Assembly: GCF_026000115.1 (NCBI RefSeq)
Contig: NZ_AP026867.1
Coordinates: 5,867,001 to 5,931,000, forward strand
From: Aureispira anguillae
Lineage (GTDB): Bacteria; Bacteroidota; Bacteroidia; Chitinophagales; Saprospiraceae
DNA: 64,000 bases
Direction: 5' to 3'
Below the pieces are notes generated by a model that had not been told where the DNA came from, did no database searches, and saw only the letters and a program-made list of their open reading frames with translations. Shown here piece by piece: positions 28,085 through 36,612 of this stretch. The first letter of the stretch is position 1. Each line of letters starts with the position of its first letter. A program made the translations under genes and the position numbers.

Positions 28085-29953
28085 TTACTCTTTTTCCATT
28101 GGCATATTTGCTTGTACTCTATCCGAAGCAACAACCCCCATTGTCGATACAGGTAAGGCACTTTCTTTGTATCCTACACACTGTCCTACCAAGGTATATT
28201 TTTGATCGGGATCCAAACGTACCTCAACCTCACCTTGAGCATTCACGGTTAAAACTTCTTCTGCCTGAGTAAATTTATTTCTAACCACTACTTGTGCATC
28301 TGCGAGTGGTCTTGAATTAGCAACATCCATAATTTTTAGGACAACAGCTAAAACAATATTATCATCAACCACTGTTGTTGTTTCATTTGATGTTGAATTA
28401 TCTGCAGTAGTATTGGGATTATTGTCTATTGGTCTCGTATCAGAATTTGTATCCGTTGAAGATGGCGTTTCGTTTTGGGATGGATTAGAATTATTTTTCT
28501 GTTTTTTAGAAGTAGAATCATCTGTGTTGGGCAATTCTAGTTCTCCCTTTGCCGCCAAATCTTTTAAGTGCTCTACATATTTTTCATCCGACATTCCAGC
28601 TGGTTGTACGGGAAAATCAGCATCCAATTCAACAGGATGTTCTATTTCAGACATTCCCGTGCTTTTTCTAGGTCCTACATCTACAGGCAAACTCTGTTTT
28701 TCTGCCCCTACAATTACGTATTTAAATACATCATAACTTTTGGCACGATTGGACGAGAAAAAACCCTGTGTCTGATCATCAGACATAATAAAAGAAACAT
28801 CACTAAAAGAAGAATTAAAAGGCTGTCCTAAATTTTCAATTGGCAACCAATCTACCCCATTTCCTAATGGGCGGGTACGAAATACATCATAACCTCCAAA
28901 ACCAGGGTGCCCCTTAGAAGAAAAATACAAATCCCCATCTGGATGAATATACGGCCAAGCATCATCTTTCTCGGTATTAATATCTTTTCCCAAATTAATT
29001 GGATAGGTCCAACTGTCATTTTCATAATTACTCATCCAAATATCCAAGCCCCCAAATGACCCCTTCATATCCGAAGCAAAATACAAGGTTCTTCCATCAG
29101 GAGATAAAGTAGGATGTGTAAAATTACTTCCTTGCATCAAAAACTCTAGTGGTCGAGCTTCTGACCAATGACCATTTCTAAAAGAAGAAGTCCAAATTTG
29201 CAAGACAGAATTTCCCTCTCGAGTTTGCACACTCTGAGAATAAAAAATATGAATACCATCTCTAGAAAAAGCAGCAGGTCCATCGTGACGGTTATTACCG
29301 TTGAGAGAATGAGAAAATTTTTCTGAAGGTTTCAAATTTCCATCTGCCCCTACCCCACTAACTCTCATATTGAGATAACCTCTAGTTCTCATATCGCCCA
29401 AATCTTCACTCAACTCATCAGAAGCAAAAACAACAGCATCTCCATAATAAGTAATCCCGATTTGACGAGTAGCAGAATCATTCACAATATTTTGGTTAGA
29501 AACATCTACGTTTAAAAAGATTGGTTCAATATTTTCAATATCTCTACATTGCTGAATTAATTCGGCAGGTTCTGTTGATGCCTCATCTTTTTGAGCATAA
29601 ACCTCAAATTGTTTAATAGCAGCCTCGTAACGCCCTAAAGACATCAATACTTTTCCGTACTCCAAATAAATAGACAACCTGTCATCTCCATACTGCATTA
29701 CCTGATGATACAACTCTTGAGCCTTAAAAGGATAATCCATTAACCGATAACAATTTGCTAAATTCATTTTGGCATCCACTCCCAATAATTTAGCTCCAGC
29801 GGTAGAATTCCATAACTTTTCATATTCAGCAACAGCTTTGGTATAATCCTTTTCTTTATAAAAAGAATTTCCTTTTTTTAGATGCTGTATTCTTTGGGCA
29901 TGAATGTTGGATACAGTAAATAAAACGCTTAATACTAGTATTATAATTCTCAT
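28085..29953 (-). CDS. PorE-like TPR/PD40/CRD protein without the OmpA domain
   Basis: At 622 residues it has a signal peptide (1-19). TPR motifs run about 20-140 (GNSFYKEKDYTKAVAEYEKLW, LGRYEAAIKQFEVYAQ). A WD40-like PD40 propeller runs about 160-440 (FTHPTLSPDGRTLYFASDMKG, DAWPYIHPDGDLYFSSKGHPG, GGYDVFRTR). A Ser/Asn/Thr-rich linker runs about 480-530. A carboxypeptidase-regulatory domain (about 530-615) follows. PorE has this same order but ends in a peptidoglycan-binding OmpA_C domain, which is absent here; the gene stops at MPMEKE. It may be a divergent PorE or a separate scaffold that cannot bind peptidoglycan itself. It neighbours porZ across the structured gap. A likely promoter lies at 29980-30011. 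Confidence 0.8.
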   Translation of the reverse strand: MRIIILVLSVLFTVSNIHAQRIQHLKKGNSFYKEKDYTKAVAEYEKLWNSTAGAKLLGVDAKMNLANCYRLMDYPFKAQELYHQVMQYGDDRLSIYLEYGKVLMSLGRYEAAIKQFEVYAQKDEASTEPAELIQQCRDIENIEPIFLNVDVSNQNIVNDSATRQIGITYYGDAVVFASDELSEDLGDMRTRGYLNMRVSGVGADGNLKPSEKFSHSLNGNNRHDGPAAFSRDGIHIFYSQSVQTREGNSVLQIWTSSFRNGHWSEARPLEFLMQGSNFTHPTLSPDGRTLYFASDMKGSFGGLDIWMSNYENDSWTYPINLGKDINTEKDDAWPYIHPDGDLYFSSKGHPGFGGYDVFRTRPLGNGVDWLPIENLGQPFNSSFSDVSFIMSDDQTQGFFSSNRAKSYDVFKYVIVGAEKQSLPVDVGPRKSTGMSEIEHPVELDADFPVQPAGMSDEKYVEHLKDLAAKGELELPNTDDSTSKKQKNNSNPSQNETPSSTDTNSDTRPIDNNPNTTADNSTSNETTTVVDDNIVLAVVLKIMDVANSRPLADAQVVVRNKFTQAEEVLTVNAQGEVEVRLDPDQKYTLVGQCVGYKESALPVSTMGVVASDRVQANMPMEKE

Positions 29954-29979
29954 ATTATTTTTTATTTGATAACGTTTTG

Positions 29980-30011
29980 CTAAGATAGCAAGTTTTGCTT
30001 ATTTTAGACAA
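29980..30011 (-). promoter_or_regulatory. Candidate Bacteroidota promoter of the PorE-like gene
   Basis: On the minus strand TTG (30011-30009) is followed after 21 bases by TATCTTAG (29987-29980), close to the Bacteroidota -7 consensus TAnnTTTG. It would give a leader of about 20-25 bases before the ATG at 29953. Confidence 0.4.
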
Positions 30012-30199
30012 GCTTTCTTTTACAAAACATCACATTTCTTATAAAAATGTCTAATTCAAAAAAGAGTAGATTAGAATTAATTAGATAAAGTAGTAGTATT
30101 ATAGCCCTGTTGTGTTGAGAGTACACTTATATGAGAGTCTCTTAAAGTAAGAAAATTATTCTATAAAATCTTTTTTTTAGCACATAAAAACAAAAAATT

Positions 30200-30898
30200 A
30201 TGAAAACATTAATGGTTACACTTTTTATGCTTATTGCTTTTGTATCAGCAAGCTGGGGGCAAATTGATTCTCCAATAAAAGAGGAAACTAAATCAAATAG
30301 CAAAGGCAGTTTTAATTGCCTAACCATGGAGTTGCCAGGTACTACTGGAAAAGCAACCAACAAAGCTTGGAGCAAGTTTATCAAGAAGCTCAAAGGCAAG
30401 ACCAAATTTGATCGTAAAATGAATGAACATATAACGGACGATGCATCGCTCAAGGACATGAGTGATAATACCGTAGATATTATTACTAAAATCGAGGAGA
30501 GAGGTGCCGAAGGGACCGCTATTTCGGTTTGGTTCAACTTAGGGGTTTCTTACCTGTCTTCTAATGATCACCCTGAACGTTATCCTGCTGGCGAAAAGAT
30601 CTTAAAAGACTTTGCCAATGTGGTGTCTGCTGATATGATTGAAGCTGAATTAAAGGAGGCGGAGAAAAAACTTAAGGAATTGGAGGATTTGCTCAAAAAA
30701 CAAGAAAAAGAAGAAGCCCAAAGAACAAAAGATATAGAAGACTATAGAGCTACCATCAAAAAAATGGAAGAAAATATTGTCACAGCAGAAGGTGACATCA
30801 AAAAAAGTGAAGAAGATCAAACCAATACAACCTTAACCATTGATGAACAGAAAAAAATCATTGATGAAATCCAAAAACGATTGGATAGTGTAAAATAA
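30200..30898 (+). CDS. Secreted coiled-coil protein, paralogue of the gene at 9006
   Basis: This is a 232-residue protein with a signal peptide (1-20, ...SASWGQ). The globular domain (about 40-145) carries the same words as the paralogue: LKDMSDN, WFNLGVSYLSS (111-121), ERYPAGE. Residues 150-232 are a long Glu/Lys coiled coil that contains no Cys and ends KRLDSVK. I do not recognise the family. The two copies are about 21 kb apart on opposite strands, each as a single gene, so each may be regulated alone. It is probably periplasmic or surface-located; oligomerisation through the coil is likely. Confidence 0.8.
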   Translation: MKTLMVTLFMLIAFVSASWGQIDSPIKEETKSNSKGSFNCLTMELPGTTGKATNKAWSKFIKKLKGKTKFDRKMNEHITDDASLKDMSDNTVDIITKIEERGAEGTAISVWFNLGVSYLSSNDHPERYPAGEKILKDFANVVSADMIEAELKEAEKKLKELEDLLKKQEKEEAQRTKDIEDYRATIKKMEENIVTAEGDIKKSEEDQTNTTLTIDEQKKIIDEIQKRLDSVK

Positions 30899-30920
30899 TT
30901 TCTTAAACACTTCTTTATTG

Positions 30921-30968
30921 GTTAGTTAGCTTGAAAATGTAATGAATAGCATTTTCAAGTTAACTAAC
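30921..30968 (+). terminator. Terminator of the coiled-coil gene
   Basis: A 19-bp stem with one mismatch (GTTAGTTAGCTTGAAAATG / CATTTTCAAGTTAACTAAC) is followed by ACTTTATTTTTT. It lies 22 bp after the stop. Confidence 0.8.
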
Positions 30969-31062
30969 ACTTTATTTTTTCTAATTGTTTAAATTAAAAC
31001 ATTTATATACAACGTATTTCTATACTAGGTTTAATTGTTAACTTTTTTTACAAAAAATCACC

Positions 31063-31470
31063 ATGAGACTAACAGTAATTATAGCCATTTTTTCTCTCTT
31101 TTTTCTCAGTCTAATGAGTTGCCATCCTGAAAAAAATAAAATTAGTGCAACGGTACATTTTCCCATAGCGAATAGCGTTCAGTCTAACCCTGATAGCGTG
31201 TTTATTGATTTTGAAATAAGTGCAAGCATTAGACTTCATGAAATTGAACTTTTGATTTCGAGTGATAGTCTTCAATTTGATTACGTTGCTCCATTCAACC
31301 CATTGTCTATCATCCCTCAAAGCACTTCTCATCATTATTCTGGCTTTGTTGATTTGTCTTCTTATGCTCCTGGTAGAAAATTTACCTTACAGATTTTAAC
31401 AAAAGCCAATAAAAATGAGACTAATTCTAATTTTACCTATTTCTTAAAAGAAGTACCATTTGAAATATAA
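31063..31470 (+). CDS. Small lipoprotein, unknown function
   Basis: This 135-residue protein has a signal sequence with lipobox SLMSC (Cys20). The mature part is beta-rich (KISATVHFPIANS, SVFIDFEISASIRLHEIELLI, GFVDLSSYAPGRKFTLQI) and reads like a single Ig-like domain. No family is recognised. It stands alone between a terminator and a convergent small lipoprotein gene. Confidence 0.75.
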   Translation: MRLTVIIAIFSLFFLSLMSCHPEKNKISATVHFPIANSVQSNPDSVFIDFEISASIRLHEIELLISSDSLQFDYVAPFNPLSIIPQSTSHHYSGFVDLSSYAPGRKFTLQILTKANKNETNSNFTYFLKEVPFEI

Positions 31471-31551
31471 TCTTTTTTCAATCCTTTATAAAAATTAACG
31501 GAGTAATGTAAAACTAAAAGAAAATGAAAAAAGGGGCAAAGTTTTGCTTTG

Positions 31552-31863
31552 TTACTTAAGTTTAAACTCTAGCATTTTTTGATCCACTTTAGTGCAAATG
31601 TAGATTTTATCATTCAACTCTAACTCTGCACCTTTATACATCAATCCTCCACCCAATATTACTTCATCGTCTGCTATATCTACATTTGAACTTAAGCCTT
31701 TTTCTGCCTGTTCTTTGACTTTATTTGCCAAAACATAAACCTCTTCTATTTTTACTTCTTCTCCTACGTTTAATACTAAATCTGGTGCATCTGACAAGCT
31801 AGTTTCACAAGACAATAAAACAAAAAATAGTAACATGCTAAAAAATAATATTTTCTCTATCAT
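31552..31863 (-). CDS. Small lipoprotein, unknown function
   Basis: This 103-residue protein has lipobox VLLSC (Cys19). The mature part contains EVKIEEVYVLANKVKEQAEKG and a short beta hairpin (VILGGGLMYKGAELELNDK). It converges with the preceding lipoprotein gene. No family or catalytic residue is recognised; the coding call rests on the clean signal sequence and the ATG start. Confidence 0.7.
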   Translation of the reverse strand: MIEKILFFSMLLFFVLLSCETSLSDAPDLVLNVGEEVKIEEVYVLANKVKEQAEKGLSSNVDIADDEVILGGGLMYKGAELELNDKIYICTKVDQKMLEFKLK

Positions 31864-32185
31864 ATCTGTTGTTGTTGTTTGATTTTAGCCTGTTGCCCAT
31901 AAAAATGCTTTTACAGCTGCTGCCTAAAACCATAAATTTAAAATTGTTTTTCAGCGCTTAGTGCCATACACAAATAGAACAACATGCACTAAAAAACTTA
32001 TTCTGCCTTACAAATATAAGTCATTAAAAATCGGACTTTTGATACAATGTATAAGTGTTATCCCCCAATGAACAACTGCTTATTTTCAGAAAATAATTGA
32101 TCCTATAAATAGAAATAGTCTAAACATAATTCCATTATATTCTATGGATATACTTAGTTTAGACTAATTGTCCTTTTTAATTTTT
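31864..32185. other. Intergenic region left of MITE copy 3
   Basis: AT-rich DNA between divergent genes. I see no open frame or strong hairpin apart from the weakly palindromic GTCTAAACATAATTC...TTTAGAC around 32118-32165. Confidence 0.4.
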
Positions 32186-32251
32186 GGTTCTTTGACAATG
32201 CTCACCCAGCGTAGCAATATAGATACTACAGGAGAGCATTTACAAAGCATG
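32186..32251. mobile_element. MITE copy 3, 66-bp minimal element
   Basis: It begins GGTTCTTTGACAATGCTC, the same terminus as copies 1 and 2, and ends GAGCATTTACAAAGCATG, its imperfect inverted match. Flanking 8-mers are TAATTTTT (32178-32185) and TATTTTTT (32252-32259), a target duplication with one change. The interior contains CCCAGCGTAGC. It lies in the 5' region of the gene at 32287. Confidence 0.65.
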
Positions 32252-32286
32252 TATTTTTTAATTCGATTATATTGAATCTCCCAGTT

Positions 32287-33048
32287 ATGAAAATTACACT
32301 TCTTTCTATCCTACTCTTGCTTTTTAATTCTAGTATTCTTCAAGCCCAAGAAGGCTGGACGTTGTGGTACAACCAAAATCAATTCAAAGCTCAAGAGGTT
32401 CCCAATTCATTGATTGAAAAACAAAAAAAATTAGCGGCTCGAAATTATTCTGCTGTTAATTGTATTGGTTTGGCTCCTGATGGTGGTTGGGTAATTTCCT
32501 ATGTTAATACAGCACAACAACCTGCTACGCCTTATTTATCTTGGGATGGAACCCAAAAAGATTTTATGGCAACACTGCAAAAAATAAAAACGGAAGGTGC
32601 TACAATCCAACAAATTGTTTTTGCTCCATTGAACACTTACAACAAACAAAGCTGGGTTGTTTTGTACGATAACAATGAAGCCAATTGGAAAAATATCGCA
32701 CCATCTCTAATCACAAAAATTATAGACCTTAACAAAGCCAATAAAACCATTAAAAGCATTGGGCTTTCCATCAATGGCGGCTGGGTATTAATTGCCGAAA
32801 ACAATGAAGTTTTTTGGGACTTAATTCCCGAAAAGATGATTCAGCAAATTAAAACCTTACAACAAAACAATCAAGTCATTCAATCGGTTGCTTTTAACCT
32901 TGACAATGGTTGGATTTTGTTGTACGATAAGAACAAGGCTATTGGAGATAAAATTCCCACTGCCCTGATAGAGGAAATAAAGCAGTTAGAAAGCCTAAAA
33001 GCTGAAATAAAAGGAGTTAATTTTTACACCATCAAAGGAAAACTTTAG
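32287..33048 (+). CDS. Secreted protein with four WVxxYD-type repeats
   Basis: This is a 253-residue protein from the ATG at 32287 (the frame opens at a TTG five codons earlier). The signal peptide is ...SSILQAQ. Four repeats of about 45-55 residues each contain a Gly/Ser-Trp-hydrophobic strand: GGWVISYVNT, SWVVLYDNN, GGWVLIAENN and GWILLYDKN. Each is preceded by (I/V)xxIxxxxxNG and followed by IPxxxIxxI. This suggests a small propeller or solenoid. I do not recognise the family. The position of MITE copy 3 directly upstream may affect expression. Confidence 0.75.
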   Translation: MKITLLSILLLLFNSSILQAQEGWTLWYNQNQFKAQEVPNSLIEKQKKLAARNYSAVNCIGLAPDGGWVISYVNTAQQPATPYLSWDGTQKDFMATLQKIKTEGATIQQIVFAPLNTYNKQSWVVLYDNNEANWKNIAPSLITKIIDLNKANKTIKSIGLSINGGWVLIAENNEVFWDLIPEKMIQQIKTLQQNNQVIQSVAFNLDNGWILLYDKNKAIGDKIPTALIEEIKQLESLKAEIKGVNFYTIKGKL

Positions 33049-33069
33049 ATTGCTGGATTCAATAGCGGA

Positions 33070-33096
33070 TTGATCGTTTAAAAGTTTGTATCTTTG
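33070..33096 (+). promoter_or_regulatory. Candidate promoter of the M16-like gene
   Basis: TTG at 33070-33072 and TATCTTTG at 33089-33096 fit the Bacteroidota -33/-7 pattern (TAnnTTTG) with a 16-base spacer. The predicted leader before the ATG at 33121 is about 18-20 bases. Confidence 0.5.
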
Positions 33097-33120
33097 GGCA
33101 AATATCTCAAATGTTATAAC

Positions 33121-34395
33121 ATGATCAACCGTAGCAAAGCACCTCAAATACAAACCGTCGAAAGTCTAGCCTTACATCAACCTAATTTACATCAGCTAGA
33201 CAATGGTATTCCTGTCTATGAAATCAACCTTGGCAGTCAAAATGTCATTAAATTAGAACTAATTTTTGAGGCTGGACGCTGGTACGAAAAAGAAAAATTA
33301 ATTGCCCGTGCCACTTCTCAACTGCTCAAAGCTGGCAGTCATCAATATAATGCAGGGCAGCTTGCTGATTTTTTTGAATATTATGGTGCAAAGCTAAGTA
33401 TTTACGATGGTTTTAATACGGTTAATGTTCAAGTATACTGTTTGTCTAAGCATTTAAAAACGCTCTTGCCCATGCTTCAAGAGTTGCTAACCGTTCCTGC
33501 CTTTCCAGAGGAAGAATTGCACAAATTAATTAAGCGTAATAAGCAAAATCTCAAAGTTCAATTGCAGAAAAATGACGTGGTTGCTTACCGCTTATTTACC
33601 GAAGAACTATTTGGCTCAGAACATCCCTATGGATACAACTCATCTGATAGGCACTATAATCAAATCAATATTCCCAAAATTCAGCAGCATTTTCAAGATA
33701 ATTATACGGCCAATGACTGTACCATCATCATTTCAGGCAAAACCTCTTCCCAAACCCTCCAATTGCTCAATCAATATTTTGGAACCTTACCTACCTTCCA
33801 AACTACAACTCCCTTAAATTGGGAATTAACGCCAGACATTGGAGGAAAAAAAATACATCAAACAATTTCTGAAGAAAGCTTACAAGCATCCATTCGCATT
33901 GGGCGACGTACCTTCTCCAGAGCGCATCCCGATTGTGATCAATTCTATATGTTGAATATGGTTTTAGGAGGCTATTTTGGTGCTCGACTCATGCAAAACC
34001 TTCGAGAGCGACATGGTTTTACCTATGGGGTTTATTCTTCTATAGAAACATTAAGTTCTAGTGGGTATTGGTATATTCACACTGATGTCGGAAAAGATGT
34101 TAAAGATGCCGCTTTAGCTGAAATATATGGAGAAATTGCACGTTTACAAGATACGGCTATTTCCAAAGAAGAAATGGAAATGGTTAGAAATTATACTTTG
34201 GGGATGCAATTAACTTCCCTAGATGGAGTTTTTAATATTGCAGGTATTATCAAGAGTTTGGTAACCGCTGGACTAAACCAACAGCATTATTATCAATTTA
34301 TTGATACCATACGAACCATTCATCCTGATCAAATCCAACAAATGGCTCAAAAATATTTGAACCCAGATGATTTGTTGGAAGTGGTTATAGAGTAA
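33121..34395 (+). CDS. M16-family peptidase homologue lacking the HxxEH zinc motif
   Basis: This protein has 424 residues from the ATG at 33121. No signal peptide is present. The fold is M16: residues about 20-70 (DNGIPVYEINLGSQNVIKLELIFEAG) and the C-terminal pocket MQNLRERHGFTYGVYSSIE. Where active enzymes have HFLEHMLFKGT, this one reads ATSQLLKAGS, so both zinc-binding His and the Glu are missing and it should be catalytically inactive. In this family inactive subunits usually pair with an active one encoded next door. No active M16 gene is adjacent here, so the partner must be elsewhere or this one works alone. Confidence 0.85.
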   Translation: MINRSKAPQIQTVESLALHQPNLHQLDNGIPVYEINLGSQNVIKLELIFEAGRWYEKEKLIARATSQLLKAGSHQYNAGQLADFFEYYGAKLSIYDGFNTVNVQVYCLSKHLKTLLPMLQELLTVPAFPEEELHKLIKRNKQNLKVQLQKNDVVAYRLFTEELFGSEHPYGYNSSDRHYNQINIPKIQQHFQDNYTANDCTIIISGKTSSQTLQLLNQYFGTLPTFQTTTPLNWELTPDIGGKKIHQTISEESLQASIRIGRRTFSRAHPDCDQFYMLNMVLGGYFGARLMQNLRERHGFTYGVYSSIETLSSSGYWYIHTDVGKDVKDAALAEIYGEIARLQDTAISKEEMEMVRNYTLGMQLTSLDGVFNIAGIIKSLVTAGLNQQHYYQFIDTIRTIHPDQIQQMAQKYLNPDDLLEVVIE

Positions 34396-34414
34396 TGAGC
34401 GTAAACAATTCTAT

Positions 34415-36166
34415 ATGTATTTAAAGACACTAAACATCGTCCTTTTTTTATGGATCGTGCAATTTGCACAGGCGCAAACATCGCAAGTTTGCGCTAGATT
34501 ATTATTGGGTTCAGGACAAGATTCGATCACATGGCAAGCTACGCCCTGTGCCAATTTTGGAGGGTATGTAGTCTTAGGGCAAGAAAATAATTCAGGTCCG
34601 TTTATTCCTTTAGATACTGTATCCACCACTAACCTGGTACACAATAATCCCAACGAAAACACTTGGCATTATCAAGTGGGAATGCTTTGTAATGGAGTAC
34701 TTAGTCATATCTCTATTGCCGTCAGTAATCAACGCCCCATTACACCTGATCTACGAAGTGTAAGCATTGTAGGTAATGTTCCCGTTATACAATGGGACCC
34801 TAGCCCTAGTCCAGAGGTGATTGGGTATCAAATCTACAAAGAGAGTCCTTATGGCTCTAACAATTATTTCCCCTACCCTACTGCTAATTCCATTACCAAT
34901 GGCACCTCCTTTACCGATGCTTCGGCGGTTGATTTATTAGCTCGTTATGCCATTATTGCTGTAAGCCCTTGCAATAAAAGTTTATTGGGGCTTGGAGATG
35001 CTGTAGATGGAACAACGGGACCGCATACCTCTATGATTGTAGCGGGCAGTATTGATTCTTGCAATCAGACTATTTCATTAAATTGGAATGCTTATGAAAA
35101 TTGGAAAGATGGAGTACAAAGCTATGAAATTTGGGGCAATAAAAACAGTAGTGGTTTTCAATTATACCAAACGGTTTCTAGTTCAACGCATAGTTATATT
35201 TATTCAAATGCAGCGGATAACGACCACTTGGTTTTTCAAATTCGAGCAGTAGAACGAAACAAAGTCAATCGAGCAATTTCCAATAACTTACAATTTGATG
35301 TTCGGGTCAATCGCCCAATGGATTATATACATATTACCCAGTTGAGTGTGACCACCAACAATGACATTAGCATTAAATGGGAATGGGATACCAATGTAGA
35401 TTTTGTGGGCGGTAATCTTTTAGCAGGGATCGACTCTAGTCAATTAGATTCTCGATTGTTTTTGCCGCTGATTGGTTCTAGTTTAAATGGCTTTAGTGAC
35501 AATCAAGTTGAACCCTATCTCAATAGTTATTATTATAGAGTACAAACAGAGGATGCTTGTGGGCATATCGTTCATAGCAATTGGGCTAAAACGATTTTTT
35601 TGGAAGTAGAAGCTTTAGAAAATTTTGAAAATAAAATCACTTGGACAGAAGCCTACATAGAACATGGAACCGTTCAAGAATATTGGTTGTACAAAATAAT
35701 TAATGGGTCTCCTCAGCGCATTGCTATTGTGCCCGCAACTACCCTGACTTATATTGATCAATTGGATGTAACCAATGAGGCAGAGGCAGAAAGTTGCTAT
35801 TTTGTTATCGCCAATATGCAGCTTAATTTTCCGAATGGAAAATCCAATTTTACCCAAAGTCAATCCAATAAAGGTTGTGCCATACAAGGATCGAATATCC
35901 ATATTCCAAACGCCGTTTCACCCAATGGAGAAAATCGATATTTTCGCCCCATTATTGTTTTTGGACGCAGCATTTTTAATTATTCTATGCTGATTTTTGA
36001 TCGTTATGGGCAACAAATCTTTGAATCCAATGATTTGTATGATGCTTGGGATGGCACTAAAGATGGGCAACCTTTAAAAATGGGCATGTATGTTTATCGC
36101 ATTCGTTTTCAAGCCCCCAATTTGGAATGGATTGAACGCAAGGGAACTGTGATGTTGGTGCGATAG
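34415..36166 (+). CDS. T9SS type B sorting-domain protein (gliding motility-associated C-terminus)
   Basis: At 583 residues it has a signal peptide (MYLKTLNIVLFLWIV...AQA). The body is a chain of fibronectin III-like domains (ITPDLRSVSIVGNVPVIQWDP, ISLNWNAYENWKDGVQSYEIWG, ISIKWEWDTNVDFVGG). Residues about 495-583 are a CHU_C / type B sorting domain (NIHIPNAVSPNGENRYFRPI, SMLIFDRYGQQIFESND, WDGTKDGQPLKMGMYVYRI). Type B cargo depends on T9SS for secretion and is often surface-held through a PorP/SprF-like partner; none is adjacent. It lies 19 bp after the M16-like gene, so co-transcription is likely. Confidence 0.88.
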   Translation: MYLKTLNIVLFLWIVQFAQAQTSQVCARLLLGSGQDSITWQATPCANFGGYVVLGQENNSGPFIPLDTVSTTNLVHNNPNENTWHYQVGMLCNGVLSHISIAVSNQRPITPDLRSVSIVGNVPVIQWDPSPSPEVIGYQIYKESPYGSNNYFPYPTANSITNGTSFTDASAVDLLARYAIIAVSPCNKSLLGLGDAVDGTTGPHTSMIVAGSIDSCNQTISLNWNAYENWKDGVQSYEIWGNKNSSGFQLYQTVSSSTHSYIYSNAADNDHLVFQIRAVERNKVNRAISNNLQFDVRVNRPMDYIHITQLSVTTNNDISIKWEWDTNVDFVGGNLLAGIDSSQLDSRLFLPLIGSSLNGFSDNQVEPYLNSYYYRVQTEDACGHIVHSNWAKTIFLEVEALENFENKITWTEAYIEHGTVQEYWLYKIINGSPQRIAIVPATTLTYIDQLDVTNEAEAESCYFVIANMQLNFPNGKSNFTQSQSNKGCAIQGSNIHIPNAVSPNGENRYFRPIIVFGRSIFNYSMLIFDRYGQQIFESNDLYDAWDGTKDGQPLKMGMYVYRIRFQAPNLEWIERKGTVMLVR

Positions 36167-36541
36167 GAAGTGATCCTTTTGATTAGGAAGACATTCTTTT
36201 AGCTTTCTAATAGAGTACTCTCCCTTTAATAAAGCACCACTTCTTCAGAATACCATATTAATTTGATAATCAACAAAGTACAACTTCATTAATCAAAATA
36301 TTAAAATGCTGATTATCAAATTTATACAAGATGCTTTTTTATGTTTTTTTTTCAAAAACTAAAAACCATGCAGTAGTACCGCAGGTACCACGAAGTCGCA
36401 GCGTAGCTAATCAGTGGAGTATTACTAAAGATAAACATTTCTATAATTCTACTTTAATTTTATACAGTCTATTGCATTTCTCCTCAATCCTTTGTATTTT
36501 ACTGGTTTCAGAATGGTTATACATTCTATATTTACTATACA
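36167..36541. other. Intergenic region with an inverted repeat and a GC-rich patch
   Basis: ATTTGATAATCA (36261-36272) pairs with TGATTATCAAAT (36310-36321) across 37 bases. A short GC-rich patch at 36370-36412 (GTACCGCAGGTACCACGAAG, GTCGCAGCGTAGCTAA) has the style of the GC-rich repeats elsewhere. An 84-codon frame at 36331-36585 is judged spurious. Confidence 0.45.
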
Positions 36542-36593
36542 GAAGTGGTTTAAAGTCTTCCCAGTTGATTTGGGGATTATTTTAAACCACTTC
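36542..36593 (+). promoter_or_regulatory. Leader hairpin upstream of amn
   Basis: GAAGTGGTTTAAA and TTTAAACCACTTC form a perfect 13-bp stem with a 26-base loop, ending 19 bases before the amn start codon. No U run follows. It may be a translational or processing control element, or the end of an upstream transcript. Confidence 0.4.
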
Positions 36594-36612
36594 GCAGCAT
36601 AATACAAAAAAC

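Noticed and set aside
36331-36585. 84-codon plus-strand frame before amn
   Set aside because: It runs through the leader hairpin and a GC-rich patch, and its hydrophobic residues follow from T-rich DNA.
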